From positions 1 to 64,000 of the forward strand of contig NHZP01000047.1 in assembly GCA_003313425.1 (NCBI GenBank): DNA of 64,000 nt, written 5' to 3'. Each line of letters starts with the position of its first letter. The first letter of the stretch is position 1. Made by a program: the position numbers and the translations under genes. Positions 1-12,497 of this stretch are shown here, one piece after another. A model generated the notes under the pieces. The model was not told the DNA's origin, did not search any database, and was given only the letters and a program-made list of their open reading frames with translations. The stretch is from Pseudopyrenochaeta lycopersici. Lineage: Eukaryota; Ascomycota; Dothideomycetes; Pleosporales; Pseudopyrenochaetaceae.

Positions 1-429
1 CCTAGTATTCTCTAATTTTTTTTTAACAATTTCTTAGGTTTTCTAGTAGTTCCTACGTACTTTCTACGCTTAGGTACCCTTTCTATTTAACTAGGTAGCT
101 GAAGCTTAGTTCTAGGTTATTAGTTCTTCTATTTTGTTAGTATCCCTAGATTTTCTTAACTTCAAACTTGTTTTCTTCTTCTAGCTTATACTAAAATGTT
201 TTCTGTAATAGTATAGGCAGGGTTAGCTAGTTCTAACTTAGAGATATAGAAGCGTAGGTAGATCTTTGTATCTAGTAGTAGCTTAAGTGTATAATTTACG
301 GGTCTGTTTCGTTCTTTAACTAAAAATAGTCTGACTTTAACGTGATTGAGTCCTTTGCTTAGTCGCTTGTTGCGTAGATTCTTCGTAAGTAAGTATGCTT
401 TATCCCCCTTCTTTAGCTAAGGTGCTATT

Positions 430-2751
430 TTTCTTTTCTTATTCTGGTAGGAAATACTGTTGCGTTGTGCTCCGGAATCTACTAGTGCCTTCATCCAGCT
501 TCCGTTAAGCTTAATATTTAGCTTAAGGAGTCCTTGTGTGCCTATTGTATATAGAGTTCGCGATTCTTACCTATTAGTGGGCGCGACTCTAAAAAAGGCT
601 CCTCTTAATACCCGTTTAATATCTTAACGTCTTTATGCTTAAGGCAGTTAGAGTTAAGGCACGTTTACTATTACCGCTGATTACATTCTCTATTAAAGAC
701 TAGCTGCATCGCTATAGTAGCCGCAAGGTCGTTATTTCCTAGGAAGTAGAGGACAGTCCTCTTATCCTATAAGTAGTTATTACATTTAACTTTAAGATAA
801 TTATACTATTAGTATTTATATTAGTAAAATAAGTAAAGGAAGTATCCTTATTCTGTTTTACTTAAATAGTATATAGTACACAGGTCTGTAGTACAGAAAG
901 ACTAGTAGACAACACCGTGTCGCCTATTGCGTAGATCTATCAAGTAGTCTAGTACTAGTTTCTGTAGTCCTTTGCGCATAGTATATAGGGTTTAAGCCGC
1001 TTCTGCGCGCTTATAGTAGTTCCTAGCTTCTTCTTTTATAAGTAGCTAGTTAGGGTTAATATTCTCTTTATCGTCCTCCTAATACATTTATTATTTAAGC
1101 TAAGTGTAAATATCTTATTTTTTATTATCTGTAAGCATAATCTCGCTATAGGAATTAACTCAAAGATACTCTTACTATACTAGGTTCTTAGTGCTTAGTA
1201 CGTAGAAAGCGTCTTCCTGTATTAGTAGTAGCATTATTTAGCGTCGTAATATATATTTAGGAGTCTTAACTACTAGGGGTTCTAGTGCCTATATTTATCT
1301 AGCTCGTTAAAGTTTCTGTAGTACGTCCCTAACGCTTGCGGGTTGCTATACTTCTTTAGCTTTCTCCGCCTACTCTTATATTACTTTCGTGTAATATTTA
1401 GGGTAACAGTAGTATTCTCGTAATATATCCTGTATTACTTATTTAGCTAAGATAATTATACTTATTCCTTATTTTATAGCTGCTTCCTATTCTTCTAGGG
1501 TTAACGCGTTAATATATTATACTTTATACATATATTACGCGTATAGTTAGCGGTTAAGTTCTATAATATCTTTTTCTGCCTCTATAGGCGTTAATAGCCT
1601 TAGAGTTCCTAGTTAATGTTAGTTTTAGAAGTTTTCCTTTTTTTAATCCTTAGTTAAAAGTACTATAGTATTATTAAGGTCTTCCTTAATATCTTTATAG
1701 ACTAGGGATAAAGAGCTATTACTCTCTTCTTCTTCGTTACTATACTAGGTTCCTAGGATCCCTTTCTTAGTAGGTTCTAAGAGAGGTAGCTGTAGCGTTT
1801 CTTTATTTTAAGCCCTTTCCTCTTAGGTTGTAATAACTTCCTATATTTTATTATTACTGTTTTCTTCTTTTACGGCTAATATGTTAATCTAGGGGGTTAC
1901 TTTATTCTTTTACCTACAGTCCTTAGCTATATAGCCTTTCTTATTGCAGTTAAAGCAGGTTATTTCCTTTTTCTTCCTGCCCTTACCCAACTTCTCCTTA
2001 TTAAGATTATCTAGATGTATTACCTTAGAGCCCCCTAACATATACTACCTAGGCACTCCTTATAGCTGCTGCTAGTATTATAGGCAACTGTTGTTTAACT
2101 TATTACGATAATCTTTCTAAGGTTTCTTATCTTCTTTTATTGTCCTAGTAGTTATCTTCTAAGTCGCATACGGAGCTTGTAGAGTTCCACATCTAGTTAG
2201 ATAGTTTTATTAATTAAGTTATTTAGCGTGTTAATACCTATACTAGAGCGCATTAGCTTAGTCTAAACATCTGCTTTTAGGCCTTATTTATACATAGTTT
2301 TTAGGGTGTTATCGTTCTAGTTAGTTTGTCTAGCATACCCTAAAAACTTATTAGCGTAGTTAGCTGCAGACTAGGTTTATTACATATTCTAAATTTTCTG
2401 TTCTGCGATAGTAGTCTTGTTTAGCAGCCTAAACGCTTATCGCATACGTGTCTTGAATTCTCCTGTGTCTTCGAACATCTAGATCAGTTCCTTAGGTTTA
2501 GTTCCTTCCGCTAAGTACTTAATTAGGTAAGGCTTCACCTATTTAGTAGCTTCGCCCCTTATATAGCTTATTATAAGTACTGCTTAGTCGTCGTCGTCTA
2601 TAGTAGTCGCATTAAACTTAAAGAACAGGTCGAATTAAAGTAGCTATTCTTCGAGCTTAAACTAATCTCTATAGAAGAGGTCTAGTTTAGCGACAGCGTT
2701 GCCTAGCCTAGTAGTATAGTAGGTCGCGTTTTCTATATAAGTGTTACTCAT
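430..2751 (-). pseudogene. gag-pol of element A (gag and protease part), RIP-damaged
   Basis: Translation from the ATG at 2749-2751 on the minus strand begins MSNTYIENATYYTTRLGNA and reads as a retrotransposon gag through many TAG/TAA codons. A CCHC zinc knuckle is visible at 1916-1957 (CFNCNKKGYIAKDC, with Tyr where His is expected). An aspartic protease motif (LVDSGAQ) follows at 471-479. RT and integrase would lie outside the window. The stops make it non-functional as it stands. Exact gag and protease borders cannot be set by eye. Confidence 0.8.
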
Positions 2752-2768
2752 CTTAAGGGTGTTTAAAG

Positions 2769-3157
2769 TGTAATAAATCTTAAAAGCTATTAGTAAGGAT
2801 AGCTAATAAGATTATAAGGTTAGTTCTCTAGAATAGAGTAAGGGACTAGATAGAAGGGGGTTTAATACTAAGACAGTAAGAAGGCGCTTCTGTAAAGAGT
2901 ACTAAGGGTTAAGAATAATTAGTATTGCTATCACTATACTATAGAGTATAATATTAAGTTGAACATAATAAGCTATAAGGGTTTATTGTAGTGGTCTATA
3001 TACATAAAGGTTATGCATGTTACTTAGTGTGCTCAGTGTGCTCAGTGTCACTGATCAGACTAATCAACTGAGCACGTCACGTGACCTCGGTTGTTGTCCA
3101 ATACTTTGTGAGGTCCAGTTGGGGCCACTGGGGCAGGGTCCCAGCAGGATCGTAACA
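2769..3157 (-). repeat. 5' LTR of element A
   Basis: About 389 bp. On the minus strand it starts TGTTACGATCC and ends near TTATTACA, just before the gag leader. The half nearest gag matches the LTR of element C (15737-16130). The outer half is quite different from C and more GC-rich, with repeated GTGCTCAGT words around 3030-3070, so the U3 regions of the two relatives have diverged more than R-U5. Confidence 0.75.
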
Positions 3158-3980
3158 CTTATTATCTGCCTCTAGTACTATAGCTTCTGCGCGCATTTTA
3201 ATAATAGCGCGGCGTTATGTCTTAGCCTTAATCCTTCTTCGCAACTTAACGTACTCTAGATCTACCTCGTCTCTATCTACGTCTAGAACGCGTGTAGGAG
3301 GGTTAGATAAGGTATTTCCTAACACGTTGCTGCTTAGCTAGACATGTTATATAGCTAGAGCCTAGTCGACGCTACCTTAAGCTGTGTTAGGCTCTGTTAA
3401 CTTAGGGTCCGCCTAAGATAAGTGTTCTATACTAGAACGTCCTTACGCGGGCTTAATTAAGGTTAATTAGGCTAATATAGCCCTTAACTCTATATCGCGT
3501 TCCCTTACTAGTTCCCTGGTAACAGTCTGAGTTTTAGGGACTTGTTCTGTGCCTAGTATTTAGGTATTTAGATAGGTTAAACTGTCCAGGCCCTTTACTA
3601 GGGTATAGATATAAGACTGTATTATCCTTTAAGTTATCCTATTAGAGTGCTGTCTCTAAAGAGAGTAATCCTAATATTAGGACTAGTTCTATATAGTTAT
3701 AGCCTAGTCCTTAAGGTTATTAGGGTTAGATAGGTATAAAGGAGTTTAATAAGAGATAATAGGGTTGCATTAGTGACTAGAAGGATCGCTGCCGTACAGG
3801 CAGGATCCTAAGGGGCTTTTATGTTCCCTTTACCCCGCACCTAGGACTAATCAGGCTAAAGGAGGTTAACCCCGCCTTTAATAGCCCCAATCTGGCCCAT
3901 TGTAGGCTAAACTGGCTGAGTATGCCTCAGGTACACCAGACTCGTCAGCCAGTCCAGTCAGGTGTCATTGGCTCCTGACA
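3158..3980 (-). mobile_element. Family D Gypsy fragment (5' LTR plus start of internal region)
   Basis: This stretch is nearly the same as 31497-32309, the 5' end of complete element D. The LTR part is 3675-3980 (306 bp, ending CTCCTGACA) and the rest is leader plus gag start. It ends at 3980 against element C sequence, whose first bases CTAGT would be the target duplication. At 3158 it is interrupted by element A. The remainder of this D copy should lie left of A, outside the window. Confidence 0.8.
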
Positions 3981-5899
3981 CTAGTATAGTAATAGAGAGG
4001 AAGAAGATAGTAGCTTTTAATCTCTAGTCTATAAGAATACTAAAGAAGACTTTAGTAATACCATAGTACTTCTAACTAAGAAATAAAAAATAGAGAACTT
4101 TTAGAACTAATATTAACTAGGAACTCTAAAGCTATTAACGCCTATAAAAGTAAAAAAAAATATAGTAAAACTTAACTACTAACTACGTGCGTAATATATA
4201 TATAAGGTATAATATATTAACGCGCTAACTCTAGTAAAATAGGAAGTAGCTATAGTATAAGGAATAAGTATAATTATTCTAGCTAAATAAGTAATATAAG
4301 ATATATTATAAGAATACTACTACTACTCTAAATATTATATAAAAGTAATATAAAAATAGGTAGAAAAAGCTAAAGAAGTATAGTAGCCTATAAGCGTTAA
4401 GAAAGCGCTCTAGAAACTTTAATAAGCTAAATAAATATAAGTACTAGAAACCTTAGTATTTAAGACCCTTAAATATATATTATAATACTAAATAATACTA
4501 CTACTAATATAAGAAGATACTTTTTATATGCTAAGTATTAAAGACTTAGTATAGTAAGAGTACTTTTAAGTTAATTCCTATAATAAGATTATACTTATAG
4601 ATAGTATAAAGTAAGATACTTATACTTAGCTTAAATAATAACTATATTAGGAGGATAATAAAGAGAATATTAACTTCTACTAGTATTTTATAGAAAAAGA
4701 AGCTAGAGAGTTATATAAGTACGCAGAGGCAGCTTAAACTCTATACACTATGCGCTAGAGACTATAGAAGAGGGTACTAGACTATTTAATAGACCTACGC
4801 AACTAGCGCTATAGTGTTATACATTAGTCCTTCTATACTACTAACCTATATATAATATACTACTCTAGTAAAACAAAATAAGAATACTTCCTTTATTTAT
4901 TCTACTAGTATAAGTACTAATTGTATAACTATCTTAAAGTTAAATATAATAACTACTTATAAGATAAGAGAACTATACTCTATTTTCTAGAGAATAATAA
5001 TTCTATAGCTACTATAGTAATATAGCTTATCTTTAATAGAGAATATAATTAGTAGTAATAGTAAATATATCTTAACCCTAACTACCTTAAATATAAAGAC
5101 ATTAAAATAATAAATAAGTACTAAGAGAAACTTTTTTTAGAGTCGCGCCTACTAATAAGTAAAAATTATAAACTCTATATATAACAGGCGTATAAAGACT
5201 TCTTAAGCTAGATATTAAGCTTAATAGAAGCTAGATAAAAGTACTAGTAGACTCTAGAGTATAATAAAGCTATATTTCTATATAAGTAATAGAGTAAGCT
5301 AGTCTTACTCTATTACTAAAATTAGTACTATATCTACTAATAGTAGCTAATAGATAACTAATACTATTAGAGTCTATAATTATATATAAAGTATAGAATA
5401 TATAACTTATTATCTAGAACTATAAAGAGATAATTAACTTAGACGTCTTTAGACTATTATAATATTATATAATACTAAGACACTTATAGTTAAGAGAATA
5501 TAGTCTAGAAATAGACTAGAAAAAAAAGTTTTTATTTAGATACTATAGAATAGATATAACTATAAGTAAGCCTACGCTGCAGCTAAGTGCCTAGGTAGAT
5601 AAGAAGATAATAATAAAGATTCTTACTTTAAATAAAGATAACTTTAAGATATAAGGGTCTAACTTAGTAAGTACTAATAGGAGGCTCTTAGACTAATAAG
5701 CTAAAGTTAAAGAGTAAAGTATAACTCTAGTAATCCCTATTAAGTATAAAGAATATAAGTTACTCTTTTAAGAAAAGATAAGTATAAAAGTATTACTTAA
5801 GTATTAACACTAAGATTATAAAATAATCTTATAGAAAAGAAAGTAACTAAATTTTAGCCTAATTTATAGTCTATTAGAAAAAGGACTTAAAACCTTATA
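3981..5899 (+). pseudogene. gag (3' part) and protease of element C
   Basis: Homologous along its length to the reverse complement of element A (about 430-1748). The protease motif at 5250-5258 reads DSR where A reads DSG, so the active-site loop is itself mutated. Nearly every former Trp or Gln codon is TAG/TAA. The frame stops at 5899, where element B copy 1 is inserted, and resumes at 12498. No function is expected. Confidence 0.75.
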
Positions 5900-6130
5900 T
5901 GTAACGTATGGTTTCAGGCAATAGTACTTGCTTCACACTACAGATAATAGTGAAGGGATGGTTCTGTATTACTGTCACTCAGCTATAGGAGAGAATAATA
6001 CTTATCGTCCCTGCTTTGCGCAGCTAGCGCAGGTTTTAAGCAGGTCTGTTACGGTGCGCGCTAGCCCTAGAAGAGGTCTAGCGCAACTATACTACAATAC
6101 TAAGATTTAGATTTATAATACTTTGTTATA
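5900..6130 (-). repeat. 3' LTR of element B copy 1
   Basis: 231 bp. On the plus strand it begins TGTAACGTATGG. It is matched with RIP-type transitions by 12267-12497 and, reversed, by 17647-17877 and 24011-24241. Confidence 0.85.
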
Positions 6131-6191
6131 GAGCCTTCCCCTCTAGCTAGCGTCCTAACAGCATTAATAGCCTTAATAAAAACCTAAAACT

Positions 6192-7118
6192 ATGCAGGAA
6201 AATAGGAAAAGAGTGTCTATATGTGTGTTTTAATCGCGCGTCCTAGACGCGTTCTATGCGCTTTATTATTATGTGTTGTAAGCGCCCTGTGTTTACGCTC
6301 CTGCCTCTGGCAAAGTTAAGGTAATTAAGACTTTTATTCCCTAGCAACAAGGTGCAGACCTACTTTATAATAGCAGAGTTTTCTAGTATTATTGTGATAT
6401 CGCGCTGCGCCTTTACCCTATTATAACAACACTATTAAATTATATACGCAACGCATATAACTCGCTCGACACTATAGTCTATTACCTAAATCTAAAGTAT
6501 ATTAAGAAGTCGCACCTTCGCGGTGCTAGGCCCTTCGTGTGGGCTACAGCTAATAAGCGTGCTGACTAAGACGCGACGGTTACGACGTGCCTACGCTACG
6601 CGCAAAACATTACTAAGTAGAAAAAGAACTGCGATAACCTAGACTATAAGCGCTGTAACTACTATATCTGTAGTAATTATAGTGCCTGTACTCCTGTAAG
6701 TCTTTAACCTATAGCTTGCTCTAGGCGTGTTATTGTTAATAAACATAGGTCCCCTGCGAGCTTAATACTTACTTAAACTGCCTGTACGTTCTCTGTAACT
6801 AATATAATACAGTAGTTACTGCTGCTGCTACCCCTTAAACTAATACTATAGTTATTACAGCTGGCGTTAAGCTTACGCGTTACTAGCGCTAATTTAATCT
6901 AGAGCTTGCTAGCTGCTGCTACTACGCCGCCTATACTAGCACACCTATAGGTGTAGCTACCTAAGTGCCTACTACCTTGCCCTAATTCCTGGGGCTAATC
7001 TTAGTTAAATAACGCAGGATTACTGCTGCTCTAGAGTAGCTTGTAGGCTACGCGGCTTATATAGTATGTAGATAGGTTACTTGTATCTAGGGCGTAAGCT
7101 AATATCTTTACAGAATAA
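6192..7118 (+). pseudogene. Antisense ORF of element B copy 1, unknown product
   Basis: On the strand opposite to pol, one frame runs from an ATG at 6192 (MQENRKRVSICVF) for about 309 codons. It is interrupted only by TAA/TAG codons where Trp or Gln would fit. The first ~490 nt look clearly protein-like, with segments such as YIRNAYNSLDTIVYYLNLKY and ARPFVWATANKRAD. A Cys-rich patch follows (C-x2-C-x10-C-x7-C-x4-C-x5-C when copy 2 supplies the second Cys), suggesting metal binding. The frame starts 61 bp inside the LTR and ends tail-to-tail with pol. The +1 frame beyond 7118 gives a Ser/Asn-rich stretch that could be its C-terminus after a frameshift or splice. I do not recognise the family. 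Confidence 0.55.
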
Positions 7119-7329
7119 TGCTAATAGTAACCTAGACAGCAGTAACAGCGAGAGTAGCAATAGAGGAGGGGGTTAGAGGCAGGTTACTTAGCTTTAGAAT
7201 AGTAGTAGTAGTAGTAGTAGTAAGGATAATAGTAATAATAACGAGTAGGGGGTGCTAGTAGCGCTTAGAGCGCAAGTAAGGCTAGGAAAGAGATTAGGTG
7301 CGGCGCGAGTAGTAAGGGTTAGGTAGTTT

Positions 7330-10300
7330 TAGCGTTTTTTAGGGTTTTTCTTTCACTTTCTATAGATACCTATAAGCCTAAGGCTATAATAATAAGTTCT
7401 ACTTTTCTTTTTTAGACTTACTTCTCCTTAGCGCTTTAGTTGCGTAGCTTATGCTTTCTTTCTCTTTCTTAAGCGTATAGCTCTTCCCTCTTATTTAAAC
7501 TCTCGAACTAGGTTATCTATGTTTTTAAAATCTGATGCTAGAGTCTAGGTATCCTAGGTCTTATTATAACCTTTCTACCTTAGCTAGTACTGCAGTTGGC
7601 CCTTCTTTGTACGTTTGCCTAGGATCTTTTTAACTTCCTAGACTTCCTCTCCTTTAGGAGTAATATTAGGTGGCTAGGTATTTTCCTCTTCTTCTTACTA
7701 GGATTTTTAGCGTTTAAGGAGTAAGATATAGAATACGTTATAAATGCGGTAGTAAGGTAGTAGAATTAAGCGATATGCCTGCGTTCTAACTGCTTCTTAT
7801 ACTCTAAAGGGTCTAATAAACTTGCTAGATAGCTTTTTATTTAGTTAGTGGGTTAAGTTAATGTGCTTAGTACTAAGTAATATAAGATCTCTTTAGCAGA
7901 ATACTTTATCCTTATACTTTTTATTATAATATTAGCTTTAATACTCTTATGCTTTTTATAGGTATTCTATAAGCGCGGTCCTTGCGTTATGCATGCGCTT
8001 AACTCTGTCTATTGCATTAGGTATCTCCTTCTCTGGCCTGCTGTCCTTAGGAGGTAAGGTAACTAGTAGGTGCTTGCTATATATAGTATAGAAAGGAGTT
8101 AATTTTGTTAACTTATAGACTAAATTATTGTACGCAAATTAAGCTGTACTTAAAAGCTTAACCTAGTTGTCTTAAGCTGCTGATGCAAAGACTCGAAGGT
8201 ACTGTTCAAGCGTTTGATTCTAGCGTTCTGTTTGCCCATCTGTCTGTAGATAGAAAGCTGTGCTCAGCTTACGCTTTACCTGTAGTTGGTAGCAGATCTC
8301 CGCCTAAAAGTTGGAGGTAAAGATAGGGCCTCTGTCTAATATAATACCTTTCTATACCCTAAACTTTAAAATTACATAGTTAAAGTAAGCTTTTATAAAC
8401 TATTTTGCGTCTTATATCTTTAAAGCAGGTATATAGAGTGCTATCTTTAAGAAGCGATTAATAATTATAAGGATTGTATTAAATACGTAACCTAAACTAT
8501 CCTTTACTAGGGGTAACCTAGAAATAAAGTCTAGTATAACTTCCTTAAATATATCCCTAGGAACTAGTAGAGGTGCTAGCTTTCTATATTAACTGTACCT
8601 TAGAGCTTTACTCCTTTAGTAAATAGTATATATTCTTACGTACTCCTAAATATTATAACTAAGCGTTAGCTAATAGTATAGCCTTCTAATTAGCTTAAGC
8701 GTTCTACGTGCGCTAAAGTAGCCTACTATGCGCGTGTTATAGTTCTAGAATAAAATCTCTTACTTAATAGCTAGTTCTTTTAGAATATATATTCTACTAT
8801 TATATCTTAGGACTTTTCTTTTATTAAGACGCTAAATAGGCGCCTTTCTGCTACTTTAAGTGCGTTCTACGCGCGTAGAGTCTGTAATCCGCTGCTAGGT
8901 AAAGGCGTCCCCTTACTGCAGTTGGTACAGGGTCTCTATCTACGTTTCAGACTCTACTATCGCAGGTTTACTACTAACTAACACCTTAGCTAGTAAGCGT
9001 AGCACGCATAGCATGTATTCTATAGCGCTAGCAGTAGGGACCTTTATAGTTCTGCAAACTATAGTAACGTGCGTTTTACACGCGCCTACTAAGCTAAGCC
9101 TAGCTATAGATCCTCTTACTCTACTATACTCTACTCTTACTAGTAGTTTATTCTATAAGGTAGGTAATAACTAGGTTAGTAATAGGTTCTCCTGTACGTA
9201 ATCTGCCCTTTGTAAAGGGCTGTCTGTAGGGTTTATTTTCCCTAGGTAGTACTTTACCTTAAAATTAAAAGCTCCTAGATAGATCGCCTAACGTACTTAA
9301 CGCAGGTTTAACTTCTGTACTGCGCGCATAGAGCGTAGGTTATTATAGTTACTTAGGACCTGTATAGTATGCTGCGTACCTTAAAGGTAATACTGCTACT
9401 GCTTAAAGCTATATATAATTACTAAGAGCTCTAAATTATATATTTTATAGTTTAGCTTAGCGCTCTAAAGCTTCCTTAACATAAAGGTAATTAGATGCTA
9501 TTTTTTATCTTTAAACAACTGTAACAGAATACCTAAGATAGTAAAGGTAGACGCATCTGTCTCTACGCGTATCGCGAGAGCAGGATTAAAGTAGCGCAGG
9601 ATTAGCGCACTTAAAAAGCGCTCTTTAAGCTTCTTAAATAATATATTTACTGTATTATTCTAATAAAAATCCTAATTACTCTTAAGTAAATTAGTAAGAG
9701 AAGCTGTTTCGCAGGCGTATCCCTTAATAAAACGTTAGTAAAAGTTAGTAAACCTAAGAAAGGACTAGAGTTCCTTAATATTTATAGGCTGTGGCTATTA
9801 AGTAATAGTCTTAACGCGCGCTAGATCTGCGCAGATTCCGCGCGTTGTAATAATAAACCTAAGGAAGTAAACCTTACTTAATGTAAAGGTACACTTTTTA
9901 AGGTTAGTAAAGAGCTCTACCTTTTGTAGGGCTTTAAGTATAGAGCGTACTGCGCGCTAGTGTATTATAATATCCTCACTGTAGGTATAGATAAGTATAT
10001 TATTAAGGTAAACTACGCAAATATAGTCTAAATGTTTGCTAAGCGCCTTATTAATATATACTTAAAAGCTTACTAGGGCGTTAGTTAGCCTAAATAGTAT
10101 AACTAAGTACTTAAAGTAGCTATATTAAGTTTAAAAGGCGGTTTTCTACTCGTCTCCTAATTAAATTCTTAGGCGGTAGTACGTATTATAAAGATCTAGG
10201 GTAGTATAATAACGTGCGCCTAACAGGCGATCTAGGGTCTCTCTAATTAACAGAAGCGAGTAATAATTCTTAATTATAACAGCGTTTAATCCTTAATAGT

Positions 10301-12230
10301 TAATATATAGGCGAAGCTTTCTATCCTTCTTAGGGATAAATAGTATAGGGGCTCCTGCAGGACTTATACTATGCTAAATCTAGCCTTTACATAGCGCATC
10401 CTCTATATAGTTACAGAGTACCTTAAGCTTATGCGCAGAAAGGTTATATAGTAGACCGTATAGAGGTTCTTTATTAGCTATAAGTAGGATAGTATAGTCT
10501 AAAGTCTTAAAATTTAGCAGGGCTTCTACCTTTTTATTATTAAATATATCGCTATAGTTAGCTAATACATTAGGGATGCGCGCTTCTGGCGCGACACGCG
10601 CTCTAAAGATGTAAGTATTACACTCTAAACTTTTACTTGTAACCTGTAGTACTCCTAGAAGGTATACGTTAGAGCTAGTTTACTCTGCATCTTTATAAAG
10701 TTCTATAGTAGTAACAAGCTTAATATTAGCTAAGGTATATTCCTAACGCTATGTTTAAGAGCTATAGTTAATATAAATATTCTACTGTTATAAAAAGGGG
10801 TTGCTAAGTAGAAGAGGAACGCCCTCCTTATCTACTCCGTACGCTGTAACCTAGGCTCAGCGATTAACGCTATTATTATCTATTAAGCGCACCTAAAGCT
10901 TATATACTGCGTAGGTGTTCTAATACTAGGCACTAATCTAACCTAGCCTTAGGAGCTCTGCTCCTTTAAGTAGTAGTAGTCCTATCTTAACAGCTAGCTT
11001 CTAACTAATTAAGCTGACGTCAGCTTAGGGGTTAAGGATAACTTAGAGTTCCTTCTTAGGGCCTGTCTCTGCGGCTGCGCTGCACTTGCGCTTCATACCT
11101 AGCAAAATGTCAATAGGTATGCGCCTTACTGTTCCTGGATTGCTAGTAAGGCTTAACCTTTTCCTGTCTAGTTAATACGTACTAGAAGGTAGTTTAGATT
11201 ACTGCTTTAGCACTTATTAGCGTAGTATCTAACCTTCTTATAATTAAAGCAGGTAACCTTGCTTTTATCTTATAGTCTACAGGAAGGCTTATTTAGTTTA
11301 TATTTTAGAGTGCTTTCCTAGGATTTTTCCTTTAATATATTGCGCGTATACTAGTCTTATGTTAGCAGAGCTTAGCGCAGGTTCTGCTTAAGTATAGAGC
11401 CTAATGCTATTAAATCCTCCCTAGTCATAGGAATCTAGTAGTAGTTAGTAATAGCCCTCTACAATTTAGGCTTTAACTTTAAAAAGAGATGCTAAACTCT
11501 CTATGCCTTAGTATAAGGCGTAAGTTAATCTTTAATAACATTAAGGTAGGTTACAAAGGACTAAACAGTCTAGTCTTTCTGCTGCATAGCCTAAGCGTGC
11601 GCTGTAGCTGCTTTAAGGCTGCGATTAATTAGGTTAGATAGTAAGTTAAGTATATATTACTTAAAGTATTCCTAGGTAGGCATTATTCTATTTACTTTAA
11701 ATGCGCGCTCGTAGTGCGTGTACTAAAGGTCTCTTAGGTCTCCTCCTAGGTACTGCATAGCCTAGATAACTTTATTATTATTAAGACGAAATTCTTATAG
11801 TAAGAGTTAAAATACTACTTTATATAAGTAAAAAAACTTATAATATTCCTTTAAGTTCTTTCCTTAGTATTTAGATAGATCTTTAGGTTTAAGCGTGCGT
11901 TTTGCGTGTAGAGGCGGGGACGCGTTAGGTGCGCTTCTCTTACGCGCCTCTATAACCTAAACTTTAGGAGTTCTATCTACTAATAAGGCTAAGGTAAGGT
12001 TACGTTTAATACTTTCTAGCTGTGTAATTTCCTCCTTAATTGCGCGTAGGCGTAGAAGCGCTTAGAGCTTATCGCGTCTCTTTTTAGTAGCTAGGATACG
12101 CTCCTTAAGAGTTAAAGGTGTGCTCGCGCTAAGAGTTAGTAGTTCTTTATCTACCTGCAGGTCAACTTTAATAGGGGGGTTAGGCGTCTTACTAGCAGAG
12201 GCAGCCTGTTTACTAGATCGCGTAGAGGGA
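7330..12230 (-). pseudogene. gag-pol of element B copy 1
   Basis: The minus strand mirrors copy 2 domain by domain: Lys/Arg-rich gag N-terminus (near 12000-12200), gag with a knuckle-like segment at 11208-11249 (CFNYKKVRYYANKC, one Cys and the His changed to Tyr), RT (about 9700-10400), RNase H, integrase, chromodomain and a basic C-terminal tail ending near 7330. TAG/TAA codons interrupt it throughout, so it is dead. Borders are approximate. Confidence 0.8.
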
Positions 12231-12266
12231 ACTATCCCTAGACTATTATATAGAGAAGTATTATTA

Positions 12267-12497
12267 TATAACGTATAGTTTTAGGTAATAGTACTTGCTT
12301 CACACTATAAATAATAGTAAAGGGATAGTTCTGTATTGCTGTTACTCAGCTATAGGAGAGAATAATACTTGTCGTCCCTGCTCTGCGCAGCCAGCGCAGG
12401 TTTTAAGCAGGTCTGTTACGGTGCGCACTAGCCCTAGAAGAGGTCTAGCGTAACTATGCTGCAACACTAAGATTCAGATTCACGATACTTCGTTACA
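12267..12497 (-). repeat. 5' LTR of element B copy 1
   Basis: 231 bp, ending CTTCGTTACA on the plus strand, followed by the TTATA duplication. It carries more C/G-to-T/A changes than the 3' LTR in its gag-distal part, such as TATAACGTATAG for TGTAACGTATGG. Confidence 0.85.

Larger units (their letters stand above)
1..3157 (-). mobile_element. Ty3/Gypsy LTR retrotransposon A, 5' part (cut by window start)
   Basis: Minus-strand LTR element. The outer end of its 5' LTR is at 3157, gag begins at 2751 and the protease motif is at 471-479. The rest of pol lies beyond position 1. The right flank (3158 onward) is sequence of family D, so A inserted into a D copy. Its internal sequence is closely similar, in reverse, to element C (for example A 1240-1750 against C 3981-4560), so A and C are relatives. 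Stops are mostly TAG/TAA at expected Trp/Gln codons, as RIP gives, but A is less AT-rich than C and so looks younger or less mutated. Confidence 0.85.
5900..12497 (-). mobile_element. Ty3/Gypsy chromovirus B, copy 1 (complete, RIPped)
   Basis: 6598 bp bounded by 231-bp LTRs (5900-6130 and 12267-12497) and by a 5-bp target duplication TTATA (5895-5899 and 12498-12502). Pol runs on the minus strand: the RT motif PAGAPILF is encoded near 10330-10360 and the RT active site (YLNN for YLDD) is near 10000-10011. The same element occurs in the opposite direction at 17647-24241. It is inserted in the protease-RT part of element C. An antisense frame lies at 6192-7118. Confidence 0.9.

Noticed and set aside
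5928..6110. 60-residue ORF at the edge of element B copy 1
   Set aside because: It lies wholly inside the LTR (5900-6130); the antisense gene frame starts only at 6192.
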